From Haloarcula argentinensis DSM 12282 (GTDB lineage: Archaea; Halobacteriota; Halobacteria; Halobacteriales; Haloarculaceae), in NCBI GenBank assembly GCA_000336895.1, contig AOLX01000006.1:37701-101700 (forward strand): a DNA stretch of 64,000 nucleotides. The letters are read 5' to 3'. Positions within the stretch are counted from its first letter, which is position 1. Each line of letters opens with the position of its first letter. Under the pieces are notes generated by a model, which did not search any database, was not told the origin of the DNA, and saw only the letters and a list, made by a program, of their open reading frames with translations. The position numbers and the translations under genes are program-made. Positions 9,963-19,173 of the stretch are shown piece after piece.

Positions 9963-12634
9963 TGTCCAAAGAATCAGAGAAAGTAGATGGTACAAAAGAG
10001 CGTACAGAACTGCCGATTGAACGAGGTTTTCCTATCGAACATATTAACGATATTGCAGAGAAGGAGGGGCGAGCTAAGCAGCACTATCGACCGACATCTA
10101 CTTTACACAAGTGGTGGGCCCGTAGATTGGGGTGTGTCTTCCGTTCTATTTGCTTGTATACTCTAGTTAATGAAAAATCAGACGTCGAGGTATATGAACC
10201 GGGAACGGAAAATCAAACGCTATCTGATTACACCGAGATAGATAATGATGTTGAAGATTTGATTGATTCCGTTGATATAAGTGACCCTGATGGACTTTGG
10301 GAATTGTATTCGAAGGATGTTCGAGTTGATGATACTAAGATACTTGACCCATTTGCAGGTGGAGGTACATCATTAGTTGAATCATCTCGGTTTGGTACTG
10401 AATCAGTCGGGCGTGATCTAAATCCTGTTGCTTGGTTCATCACGAAGAAAACAATGGATGCTGGTTCAACTAGTGTCGATGAAATCGAGTCTATGTTTAA
10501 CAATCTCCGTGACTCGGTAGGTGAACAAATTCTTGATTATTATAGAACTCCCTGTCCAAACCATTCGGATCACAAGGCAGATGTGATGTACAATTTTTGG
10601 GTTAAAGAATTAAATTGTACTTCTTGTGAAGCCACTGTTCCCTTGTACCGAGACTTTAGAATAGCAAAAGGGAGATATGAGAATGATGGGAAACACAATG
10701 TTCTTTGTCCAAGCTGTGAGTCAATTCAACTTGTAGATGATTGGCAAGATGAGTGTGTGTGTAACGATTGTGGATTTAATTTCAATCCTTCTGAAGGAAA
10801 CGTCGATTATGGCGATTATATCTGCCATGAGTGTGGACAAAAATATTCTGTAATTGATGGGATCCAAGAACAAGATGGCTTCAATCTTCGGTTATATGCT
10901 ATAGAGTATCATTGTCCGACTTGTGAAGAGAAGGGCGCTCAAAGAAGTGAAGTGAAAGGTTATAAACAGGTAGTAGAAGAGGACCGAGAAATATTTGAGG
11001 AAGCCAAAAATGAATGGGAGAACTCACCTGAACTTGAAAAGTACGTCCCGAACAAGCCCATTCGACCAGGCTGGTCTACAATGGCATACGAATTTGAAGG
11101 GTCCATGTCAGGGAACGGAAATTTACCACGACATGGGTATGAAGATTGGACAGATCTGTTTAATGAGCGTCAGCTACTTTCCCTATCAAAGCTCTTGAAG
11201 GAGATCGATGAGATTGAAGATGATAATCTAAGAGAGATGTTTACCCTTTGTGTGACTAATAGTCTCCGTACAAACTGTATGATGGTGTCTTATGATGCAA
11301 ACCGTAATGGCATGAGTAATCTATTCCGCACGAATCGATTGAACCCACCTCTGTATCCAACTGAAGGTAATGTTTGGGGAGCTAAATATGGAAGAGGTAC
11401 ATTTGAATCCTCATTTAGTATGTTAAAATCTGCTGTTGAGTATGCTAAAGCGCCAACTGAACGATATGTCGTGGACGGTGAAACAAAGAAAACAGAGCCG
11501 TTTTCGAAGCCAATAGGTGAAAATAGTAGAGTAGAACAAGGTGATGTACGCAATCTATCTGAAACGAATGAGTATGACTTCGTCATCTCTGATCCGCCGT
11601 ATTATAACAATGTCCTCTACTCAGAACTCTCTGACTTCTTTTATGTTTGGCTAAAGCCTATGCTGGAAAATGATTATGACTTCTTTGAGAAAGAACACAC
11701 CCCAAGATCTGATAGCATCGTAGTTAATCCTGCATCAGATAAAGGGGACAAAGAATTTGAATCTGAATTGGAACAAGCTTTCTCAAGAATACAAGAAGCT
11801 TTGAAAAAAGATGGAGCATTAGTATTTACTTATCATCATAGCAGCTCCGAGTCATGGGGTGAATTACTAGAGTCTCTATGTAATGTTGGATTCGAAATAA
11901 CAGCAACCTACCCAATATCTGCTGATATTAACAAGTTTATGGAAGGAGAGATGGTTTCTTTTGACATTATAGTCGTTGCTCGTCCCTCGGCAAATAGGAC
12001 TAGCACAAGTTGGAATTCACTCCGGCGACGTATATATAAAACAGCCCGACACACACGCCGCGAGCTTGAGCAAAATCGAGAACTCTCACGAGGTGATATT
12101 GGGGTAATTGAAATGGGTGAGTGCTATCGTGAATATTCCAAGCACCACGGGAAGGTCCAGCGAGACGGCGAAATCATGTCTGCCAAGGAGGTCGTCCAGG
12201 AGATCTACGGCATCATCCAGGAGGCCAGCGATATCGGCGTCGAGGACGTGTTCATCGACCTGCTGGACACGGCCAACGTCTCCTACGACGACGTGAACAA
12301 ACTCTCCCGAGGAACCAACGCCAACCCGGAGGACCTCAAGGAGATGCGCCTGTACAACCAGGACGACGGCTTCGAACTTGGGACGTGGGACAACGAAAAA
12401 CGTCAGGCGTACATCCAAGAGCGCGTCAACGGCGACAGCGACGACCACCTCTCGAACCTCGATAAACTCCAGTTCCTCCGCTACCGCTACGAGAAGGGCC
12501 AGGCCGTCCAGAACTACGTCGAGAAGTGGGACGTCGACGACGACATGCGCGAGCTCGCCGGTCGACTCGCCGACGTGACTGGCGATGACACCTACACGCG
12601 CGTGCTCGGAGATCGGGACATCACGAGCTACTGA
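9962..12634 (+). CDS. DUF1156-like adenine DNA methyltransferase
   Basis: Methyltransferase of 890 aa with an N-terminal KWWARR motif typical of DUF1156. The SAM-binding motif I is DPFAGGGT (about 129-136) and the catalytic motif IV is SDPPYYNN (DPPY about 544-547), pointing to N6-adenine or N4-cytosine methylation. Between them are several CxxC pairs (CTSC, CPSC, CNDC, CHEC, CPTC), an inserted zinc-ribbon region probably used for target recognition. It is translationally coupled to the DUF499-like ATPase. The first 2.1 kb is AT-rich and the last 0.5 kb, from about 12110, abruptly GC-rich, which suggests a recombinant gene. It probably marks self DNA for the defence system. Confidence 0.85.
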   Translation: MSKESEKVDGTKERTELPIERGFPIEHINDIAEKEGRAKQHYRPTSTLHKWWARRLGCVFRSICLYTLVNEKSDVEVYEPGTENQTLSDYTEIDNDVEDLIDSVDISDPDGLWELYSKDVRVDDTKILDPFAGGGTSLVESSRFGTESVGRDLNPVAWFITKKTMDAGSTSVDEIESMFNNLRDSVGEQILDYYRTPCPNHSDHKADVMYNFWVKELNCTSCEATVPLYRDFRIAKGRYENDGKHNVLCPSCESIQLVDDWQDECVCNDCGFNFNPSEGNVDYGDYICHECGQKYSVIDGIQEQDGFNLRLYAIEYHCPTCEEKGAQRSEVKGYKQVVEEDREIFEEAKNEWENSPELEKYVPNKPIRPGWSTMAYEFEGSMSGNGNLPRHGYEDWTDLFNERQLLSLSKLLKEIDEIEDDNLREMFTLCVTNSLRTNCMMVSYDANRNGMSNLFRTNRLNPPLYPTEGNVWGAKYGRGTFESSFSMLKSAVEYAKAPTERYVVDGETKKTEPFSKPIGENSRVEQGDVRNLSETNEYDFVISDPPYYNNVLYSELSDFFYVWLKPMLENDYDFFEKEHTPRSDSIVVNPASDKGDKEFESELEQAFSRIQEALKKDGALVFTYHHSSSESWGELLESLCNVGFEITATYPISADINKFMEGEMVSFDIIVVARPSANRTSTSWNSLRRRIYKTARHTRRELEQNRELSRGDIGVIEMGECYREYSKHHGKVQRDGEIMSAKEVVQEIYGIIQEASDIGVEDVFIDLLDTANVSYDDVNKLSRGTNANPEDLKEMRLYNQDDGFELGTWDNEKRQAYIQERVNGDSDDHLSNLDKLQFLRYRYEKGQAVQNYVEKWDVDDDMRELAGRLADVTGDDTYTRVLGDRDITSY

Positions 12635-12691
12635 TTGGACGCTCACCTACATTCTTCCGCTTCACAACTGCGATAGGACCGATGGCCTACG

Positions 12692-13564
12692 GTGGGTGGC
12701 ACAATCAGCAAACGGAACGCTCAAGGAACAATAAGGAGTGATTTCGAGTCATCTGTGCGTCCATTTCGTGCCGGCGAAGCTGCCTACGAGCGATCCATCG
12801 CAATCGATGCGAGCACCATCGGCGATATCACTATCACTGTTGCCGTGAGTGCGGAACGTACTGATGAGTTGGCTATTCTGGACAGTATCTACGCTGCGGC
12901 CGAAGGATACCCGTTCTTCCCGTTTCGGGACAAATCGCACGACTTGACGTACGAAGACAGCGTTGAGTTCTTCGAAACGGTCGTTCGGGAGAATAGTCAG
13001 TATCTGAAAGCAACTGCTCATCTCGGTCAAGACGGGTCTGATTCAGAGCGTGTCGAAGCTGTCCAGTCTGCAGTTCTCGCTGAACAGGTGGGAGTCGAAG
13101 ATACGCTTATACTCCTCGACGGTAACGAGGACAAAGCAGAGCGGTTTGGGCGCGCAATGATTGGGATTACAGATAGGTGCCCACCGATGGCGACCTGTAT
13201 CCAGTCGGAACTATACTATCCAACATCTCTTCTCGCCGACCTTTGTGCGAGTCATCTTGCATACCAAATCGACCATCCTCGCCACTGTTCTGAGGTGACA
13301 CCGACCGCCCCAGTAACCAAAGAGGAATTCAACCATCTCTGGGGACCGGCATACAACAAGATCGTGAACTCCTCCACTCCCGTATCCACGGAAGCAATTG
13401 AGCAACGAAGGGCAGAAACCGTCCCAACGCGGATGAACTGTTGGTTCGAGGGTGTGATGGGCGGCGGTGAACCAGTTCAGTTCGAATCCTCTGTCCGGCC
13501 AATTGTACAGTATGCTCGGAGAGAAGGCTATGAAGATCTCGCTACCCGTCTTTCTGAGGTGTAG
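12692..13564 (+). CDS. Unknown protein, possibly RNase H-like fold
   Basis: Encodes 290 aa from a GTG start. It opens with an Asp-containing strand (SIAIDASTIGDITITVAV), has a central LILLDG strand, and ends with a helix (SLLADLCASHLAYQI) that resembles the last motif of DUF3800-type RNase H-like proteins. That similarity is weak and made by eye. It follows the methyltransferase by 57 bp on the same strand, so it may belong to the same defence operon. Confidence 0.6.
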   Translation: MGGTISKRNAQGTIRSDFESSVRPFRAGEAAYERSIAIDASTIGDITITVAVSAERTDELAILDSIYAAAEGYPFFPFRDKSHDLTYEDSVEFFETVVRENSQYLKATAHLGQDGSDSERVEAVQSAVLAEQVGVEDTLILLDGNEDKAERFGRAMIGITDRCPPMATCIQSELYYPTSLLADLCASHLAYQIDHPRHCSEVTPTAPVTKEEFNHLWGPAYNKIVNSSTPVSTEAIEQRRAETVPTRMNCWFEGVMGGGEPVQFESSVRPIVQYARREGYEDLATRLSEV

Positions 13565-13816
13565 AAGTCAGATGCGTTTCCTGTGCCCACGTCCGTCTTC
13601 GACGCCTATTGGCTTGCGCCGCCAGGCTTGCGGGCCATGGTCACACAGGCTCCACGCAGCACCTTTGCGCTCATACAAATATACCGTACGACAGCATATA
13701 GAACTTTGCATCGCTACCGGTAGAGAGACTGTAGACAAGGAATCCACGATTCATCAAGCCCGAACCGCCTGACAGCACAATTACTTAATGCGCTGCTGAG
13801 AGAGTCTAATTCAAGA

Positions 13817-14200
13817 ATGGCAGGTCCAGGCCAAATTCCCGGCCGCTACAATCTCATCATCGAGGGTGAGTACGATGCGTTTGACCACCAGATACCGGTC
13901 CAAGAATTCCTCCAGCGACTCAAAGACGACGATGTCCCCGATAAGGTGAGCGTCGTCGGCCTCGCAGACGCCTTCCGAAATGACGACCTCATTACGGACC
14001 TTGCCCGTGAGATGGATCGCCGAGCAAACGACCTTGAGTATCAGAGCCCCACTGTACAGTTCGTGGTCGACGGGTCGTTCCATCGAAGTGGGAAGACCTA
14101 CGACCTCCGAGACGGAGACGAGCTTCACTCACTGCAAGAAGTGTTCGGACCGCAACTGGAGCGAAAGGAAGACGGGGACTGGTTGGTTACGCCGTTCTGA
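13817..14200 (+). CDS. Small acidic hypothetical protein (127 aa)
   Basis: Compact soluble protein with alternating strands and helices (YNLIIEGEYDAF, VSVVGLADAF, PTVQFVVDGSF). I do not recognise it. It has its own 250-bp upstream gap and is followed within 2 bp by a membrane protein gene, so the two probably form an operon. It sits between the SNF2/DUF1156 cluster and McrBC. Function unknown. Confidence 0.6.
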   Translation: MAGPGQIPGRYNLIIEGEYDAFDHQIPVQEFLQRLKDDDVPDKVSVVGLADAFRNDDLITDLAREMDRRANDLEYQSPTVQFVVDGSFHRSGKTYDLRDGDELHSLQEVFGPQLERKEDGDWLVTPF

Positions 14201-14202
14201 TT

Positions 14203-15030
14203 GTGGCCCCTGACAACCACGAGAAGCGTATCGGCTCTGACGCAGTCGCTGTGGAGTCAATCATAGTTACGCTAGTCTCTGTGTTTGTTTTTGGACTTGG
14301 TACTGAATGGAATTATTATTGGATATTTCAGTTCGCCCTTGGATTAGTCCTTCTAATAATGTTACTTCGAGTGATGGCTAACAGAGCGACAGCCCCCGAT
14401 CTCGGAAAAATCAAACGTTCTGTTAGATGGAGCGCCAAGCTGCTACAAGTGGCTCTTATCGGAGCAATTGCGGCTATTAGTATCTATATTGAAGCAGCCT
14501 TTCAAATTCTGCAGCCAGTTGTTTCGTTTGTTGGCCTAAGTATCGGTGTCTCTCTCTTTTTTGTACTTCTCGATGAATTTATTTTGGGTGAATATGTAGA
14601 GACGTGGCGGAGAATTATTTATCAACAGACTGGCGAAAATCCAGTCGGTCGACTACTCCGGTCTACCGCGGATTACTGTCGTAATATGATTGAAGTAGTA
14701 ATGGATAAAGAGTCATCGCCTCGGCCGGAAAATACACTCAGAGGTATAGGACTCATAACGGTACTGGCGTCTCTATTTCTCCTCGTCAGCTTACCTGTTG
14801 GAATTCTAGTTACCGAGTTGTTCAATGACTTCGGAACCGCGATTTTAGTGATATTCTCGATAGTCCTTCACCGAGATTTGACTCGATACATATACATCAA
14901 CTATGGTGCAGCTACCTCATTTGAAGAATTAAAATGGGGCTTGAAATGGGAATTTGTCTGGATTATTTTCATTAGCGGTCTGGTTGCGGGTGTTCTCGGC
15001 TATATTCCAGCGACCGTTCTCTCACTATAA
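14203..15030 (+). CDS. Multi-pass membrane protein (275 aa)
   Basis: About six or seven hydrophobic segments, for example SIIVTLVSVFVFGLG, FALGLVLLIMLL, VALIGAIAAISIYI and FVWIIFISGLVAGVLG. The start is a GTG at 14203, two bases after the stop of the 127-aa gene. The gene is richer in A and T than its neighbours. Its stop at 15030 faces mcrC, which reads toward it. A membrane protein paired with a small soluble protein inside a defence island could be an effector, but nothing in the sequence proves this. Confidence 0.65.
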   Translation: MAPDNHEKRIGSDAVAVESIIVTLVSVFVFGLGTEWNYYWIFQFALGLVLLIMLLRVMANRATAPDLGKIKRSVRWSAKLLQVALIGAIAAISIYIEAAFQILQPVVSFVGLSIGVSLFFVLLDEFILGEYVETWRRIIYQQTGENPVGRLLRSTADYCRNMIEVVMDKESSPRPENTLRGIGLITVLASLFLLVSLPVGILVTELFNDFGTAILVIFSIVLHRDLTRYIYINYGAATSFEELKWGLKWEFVWIIFISGLVAGVLGYIPATVLSL

Positions 15031-15055
15031 CTGGTTAATGTACCATGATAAGAAA

Positions 15056-16813
15056 TTATAACAACTTGAATGGCCCTTCCTTCTCGACTTCACCCGAACC
15101 ATTCACTAAGAAATAAAGGTCGATCCACTCTTCTCCGTCTTCCCGACAGAATACAGGCACACAGGTCGTCGCGTGCTCATACCGGTCGGCGCACTTCAGC
15201 TCGATTTGCTCCCGCGTCCAGCCCCCCTCCTGCTCCAAGTCATACCGATTCCGAACGTCGTAGGAGTGTTCGTCGGCGGCGGCCTTGATCACACGGAGCG
15301 AGAAGTCCTTGGCGTCCTTGAACGTGAACGGCCCGCTCATCTGCTTCGCTTGGTGCAGATCTGATTCGTCGACGCCGTCAAGGCACAGTTCGTACTCTGC
15401 GACAACTCGGAATGCATCGAGCTCGGGAACATCCTCAGCAAGTACCTCGTGGAGATATCCGTGGACGACGCTGTCGTAGGCATCGAGAGAAAACTCAGTG
15501 GGTGAGAGTATCTGCAGTTCCGCGCCAGTCTGAACCACGCGACGGCGCTTCGGTTCCAACAGCGGACATAAGAATGCCAAGCGGTCGGCGTGGAGGAGGT
15601 ACGCATAGCTGAACAGCCGCGACCGCGACGTAGAGTCCTTCACCGGGTCATGTCCTTCCGCATAGTACTTCGAGTCAAGCACAGCAAGCGTCTCCTCGCC
15701 TTCCTGCAGCGCGTGGTCGGGCTGGTGAGAGACTTTCCCCTCGCCCTCAAAGGGATTGACTGACGGCGATCTGACCGGCGTCACGTCGTCGAGTTCATCG
15801 AGGTGGTCGTAGGACTTGATATTCGATAGTTCGCGCTCGATGACGACCTGCGAGTACTGCTCGAACAGTGATTCCATGTTGAGCACGTAGTCGACGACGA
15901 GTTCTCGCGGCCCGTCACGGAGCTGCTGGCCGAGCGACGACGACATGATGGCCTTGGCGACGTCGAACGCCTTTCGGTAGTACTGACGTTGCGTGGGCAG
16001 GTCGTGTAGGGAGAGTTGACGATACTCGTCCATCCGGTCCAGCCCGCTGCCAACGCCCATGCTCTCTAGGCGCTCCACTTCCCGGTGGACCTCGGAGAAG
16101 ATTCGATCATACGCCGGGTGGTCGTTCTCGGCGGCATTTTCCCGGAATAACCGTATGAGGGTCTTCCCGGCGTAGTGCAGCAGGGAGTTCGCGGCGTTGT
16201 CGTACTCCGTCTCGTTGCGTATCCAGTGTGGCTCCAGATTCCCTCGTGCGTGGTTCATCAACGTCTGCTCGACATCGATTTCCCCGCGACCGTCGAGGCT
16301 GTCGAGCCGCCGGATGATAAGGTCCCGAATGTAGCCGTTACGCTGTATTGTTTCCAGCCCGTCGAGGTAGTTGATCGCCAGCACAACGAACACGTCGTCA
16401 AGGTGGATGTCGTCCGAGAGGAAGTCCTGCAGCGGGATGCCGTGATATTCGATAGACCGATTCTGGTCATATACCGCCAGCAGCATATCGAAGATGTGCT
16501 CCCATTCGATCTTGGGATCGACTTGGATCTTCGACGTCGGTGTCAGGCTCACCACGCCAATGATGTCAGTCGCCTCGACATGGAGGACCTCGTCGTCCTC
16601 ACCGTCGACGGTGACCGTGACAACCTGATACTCTTTGTCGTCATCGAGTGTGGCTTGGCTCTTCGTGTAGACACCCGGACTCTCCCGCGTGAACGACGCA
16701 CGACGAAGCTGGTCAGTGATGGATGCCGGACACCCCTCTATCCGAATTTCGCCCCGCTCAGGGACGTTGAACGTGTCCTGATCGTACTGATACACTTCGT
16801 CGACGACACTCAT
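15056..16813 (-). CDS. mcrC: McrC-like nuclease subunit of McrBC
   Basis: Encodes 585 aa. An N-terminal region is followed by a PD-(D/E)xK nuclease core: PDHAL and, further on, LAVLDSKYY (Asp and Lys near residues 378-380). The core and its setting match McrC, the subunit that cuts DNA when McrB translocates. The ATG overlaps the McrB stop by 4 bp (ATGA). The C-terminal ~150 aa (SGPFTFKDAKDF and following) go beyond the usual McrC core and may be an extra domain. The target would be modified-cytosine DNA by analogy with bacteria; the real specificity is unknown. Confidence 0.85.
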   Translation of the reverse strand: MSVVDEVYQYDQDTFNVPERGEIRIEGCPASITDQLRRASFTRESPGVYTKSQATLDDDKEYQVVTVTVDGEDDEVLHVEATDIIGVVSLTPTSKIQVDPKIEWEHIFDMLLAVYDQNRSIEYHGIPLQDFLSDDIHLDDVFVVLAINYLDGLETIQRNGYIRDLIIRRLDSLDGRGEIDVEQTLMNHARGNLEPHWIRNETEYDNAANSLLHYAGKTLIRLFRENAAENDHPAYDRIFSEVHREVERLESMGVGSGLDRMDEYRQLSLHDLPTQRQYYRKAFDVAKAIMSSSLGQQLRDGPRELVVDYVLNMESLFEQYSQVVIERELSNIKSYDHLDELDDVTPVRSPSVNPFEGEGKVSHQPDHALQEGEETLAVLDSKYYAEGHDPVKDSTSRSRLFSYAYLLHADRLAFLCPLLEPKRRRVVQTGAELQILSPTEFSLDAYDSVVHGYLHEVLAEDVPELDAFRVVAEYELCLDGVDESDLHQAKQMSGPFTFKDAKDFSLRVIKAAADEHSYDVRNRYDLEQEGGWTREQIELKCADRYEHATTCVPVFCREDGEEWIDLYFLVNGSGEVEKEGPFKLL

Positions 16814-18045
16814 GAATCGTAAGAGCCCATCTGCCGCCGCTCTTGTTCGAGTTCCCGTTCGGCAAGTTCGGCTGCCGGCGAGAGGTCGAAGTCCTCGAAT
16901 TCTCCGTTCAGAGCACGATAATGTTCTGCGATACGCTCGACCTGCGGGAATGCTGCCGCGTTCAGGAGCCGCGGGACAATGTATGTCCGGAACGCCTGCC
17001 CAACAGCGTCGGTCTGATCATGCTCGTATTCTCCACCTTCCCGGCAGGCGACGCCGAGGAACACAGCGACGTCGCGGTAGTGCATCGGCCCGAATCGCAT
17101 GATCGAACCCTGTGAGGTCGATTCGTGACCGTGGTTGATACCCTTATAGTCACGCTCGAACAGGCGGAGGATGTCACTATCCTCTAAATCGGTCTGTTCG
17201 CTAACGTGCGTGGTAATCCAGTCCTTGAACAGCTGTCGGCGCTTGTCCTCCTCGTACTCGTCGAGTTCGATCATCGCAAACCGACGGGTGATGGCGTTAT
17301 CCAACTCGTTGACCGTCCGGTCGGACATATTCATCGTGCAGATGATGTTTACCCGCTCGTCAAGCTCGATGGTCTCGCCTTCGTCTGTCTCGAAAATCGT
17401 CTGGTGGGGATTCTCGATAGCAGTGTACAGCGGGCCGAAGATTTTGGAGATATCCGCCCGAGTGATCTCGTCCAGAATGACGCCATACTCGACGTTGAAT
17501 TTCCGAGCACGCTGGACGGCTTCCGAGACGCAGCCGAGTTTGGTCCGATAGCTCAGTGAGTCACCCGTGTAATCAGGACTGATGCCTCCTATGATGTCCG
17601 ACGGCGTCCACGATGGAGTGGCCGTGTGGAGCGCGTAACCGATGCCAGTCTCGCGCGCGAGCTGCTTGGCGAACGTCGTCTTGCCTGTCCCCGTTGGGCC
17701 ATAGAGAACGACTGGCTTCCCTGCTTCAAGGGCCACTTTCGCGTTCCGCATCACATCTTTCGGGACAAGAATGTCTTCCGGGGTTTCGTCACCACGGAGG
17801 CTAACCACACGCTTGAGACGATCAGAAGCAATTGGGGACTGTAGAACTGCGCGCCGTACTGCTCCGAGCCCTCGCTGCCCGTCGTGACGGGTATCCAGTT
17901 TCTCTTTCTCGATAAGATATTCGAGAACATCCTCGCTCTCTGCGTTCTTGATAGCGTTGACGACTTCGTCTTCGACACGCCGGAGAATATCGATTTCCTC
18001 CTTCGCGTCGTCAAGTGAGTAGGTATCGTTGGAGGTTGTAGCCAT
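16810..18045 (-). CDS. mcrB: McrB-like AAA+ NTPase
   Basis: Encodes 411 aa. Walker A is GPTGTGKTT (about 115-123), Walker B is VILDEI (about 188-193), and TMNMSDRTVNELDNAITRRF includes the McrB-type sensor and Arg finger. McrB uses GTP to translocate and recruits McrC. The N-terminal 100 aa are too short for a large recognition domain, and none of the known modified-base readers is visible. The specificity factor may therefore be missing, or the N-terminus may act as a minimal one. It is the first gene of the mcrBC operon, with a short AT-rich promoter region upstream. Confidence 0.85.
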   Translation of the reverse strand: MATTSNDTYSLDDAKEEIDILRRVEDEVVNAIKNAESEDVLEYLIEKEKLDTRHDGQRGLGAVRRAVLQSPIASDRLKRVVSLRGDETPEDILVPKDVMRNAKVALEAGKPVVLYGPTGTGKTTFAKQLARETGIGYALHTATPSWTPSDIIGGISPDYTGDSLSYRTKLGCVSEAVQRARKFNVEYGVILDEITRADISKIFGPLYTAIENPHQTIFETDEGETIELDERVNIICTMNMSDRTVNELDNAITRRFAMIELDEYEEDKRRQLFKDWITTHVSEQTDLEDSDILRLFERDYKGINHGHESTSQGSIMRFGPMHYRDVAVFLGVACREGGEYEHDQTDAVGQAFRTYIVPRLLNAAAFPQVERIAEHYRALNGEFEDFDLSPAAELAERELEQERRQMGSYDS

Positions 18046-18217
18046 TTACAAACACACGTTGATGAAAGTATATAAATCCCACATGACTGCGAAATGGTGA
18101 ACTGGTCGTGCTTATCCCTGTAATCAAAGCTGTCTATGCAGGTAGAACAGAAAACTCGATAAAAAGTTCAGATAGCTCCTGCAAAAGTGAGTAGAATAAT
18201 TACTCGATTGCTACCTA

Positions 18218-19120
18218 TTATATATCAATCCCGCTCATAATTTGCTTCGAGGATAGATCTGAAAGGTCGATGACTGTAGAAAGTTCTTTGACCACTTCTT
18301 TAGCGACAGATTGCAGTTCGATTTCGGGTACAATAATCTGGTAACGATTTTTGACGAACGCATGAAACTCCTCTACCTCTTGTTGTACAGTCTCAATAAG
18401 ATCATCTACTCCGTCGTCAGAATTGTCCTGCAAGATTTGTACACTCTTGACAGTTACCTGTGCAAGGTACGAAGCAAACTGATCCGCGCTACGAAGTGCT
18501 TCTTTGGTAAATCCTCGAATCGCATAATGTACTTCGCTCAGTGTGAGTCTATAGAGAAGTTTCGACGTAGATCGCAACCGATAGAGGTAGTGATTGTTGA
18601 GATACCGCGTTCCTTTCCAAGCGGTCTTGTAATTGAGTGGGGTAGTGAATAAGAAACACTCTACAACAAATAGACCGATTGCTCTGTAGAAAATACCGAA
18701 CTGTTCCTCTTTCACTGCTTGCAGTGACTCTGCCCTCTTCGAAGCGTCCCGCAAGGTATCCGCAGCTTCTACTAGATTCCACCCAGCAATCGCCACGGCT
18801 ACAACCGAACTGGCTGTCGCCGCGGTACTCGCCATCCGGGCAAACTTCCCATGTCCGAGATTAATTCCAAGGTCATCCTCAAGTACCTCAGTGAGCTTCC
18901 GAAGCCGACGTAGTGTTGTGGTATCGATCTCTTGCTCTGCTCGGATTAATATACGATCACCTTCTGCGAGACTTAACTCCAAGCTGCTATCGTGTACCTC
19001 AGACAGGGCACCGGCCAAATCAAGCGCTGGTCTTCGCGTTTCGACTCTCGCATGGCGGTACAATCCGCCATCGAGATGGCTTACCGCTAAATTAACACGG
19101 TCAGTATCCAATTCGCCCAC
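18218..19120 (-). CDS. Membrane protein of unknown function (300 aa)
   Basis: Two hydrophobic stretches (about 97-112, TASSVVAVAIAGWNL, and about 145-165, YRAIGLFVVECFLF) flank an amphipathic part. The remainder is helical and charged, with a long C-terminal coiled region. The gene is AT-rich and divergent from the Tat-signal protein gene at 19174, separated by only 53 bp. I do not recognise it. Its place next to mcrBC suggests accessory or defence cargo. Confidence 0.65.
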   Translation of the reverse strand: MGELDTDRVNLAVSHLDGGLYRHARVETRRPALDLAGALSEVHDSSLELSLAEGDRILIRAEQEIDTTTLRRLRKLTEVLEDDLGINLGHGKFARMASTAATASSVVAVAIAGWNLVEAADTLRDASKRAESLQAVKEEQFGIFYRAIGLFVVECFLFTTPLNYKTAWKGTRYLNNHYLYRLRSTSKLLYRLTLSEVHYAIRGFTKEALRSADQFASYLAQVTVKSVQILQDNSDDGVDDLIETVQQEVEEFHAFVKNRYQIIVPEIELQSVAKEVVKELSTVIDLSDLSSKQIMSGIDI

Positions 19121-19173
19121 AGTCTGCTAGATAGTGGAAATGTATTTAATACTTGTCGGTGAAAATAAATGCA

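Noticed and set aside
3725..12634. Canonical BREX or DISARM assignment
   Set aside because: PglZ, DrmA, DrmB and DrmC are absent, so only a related array can be claimed.
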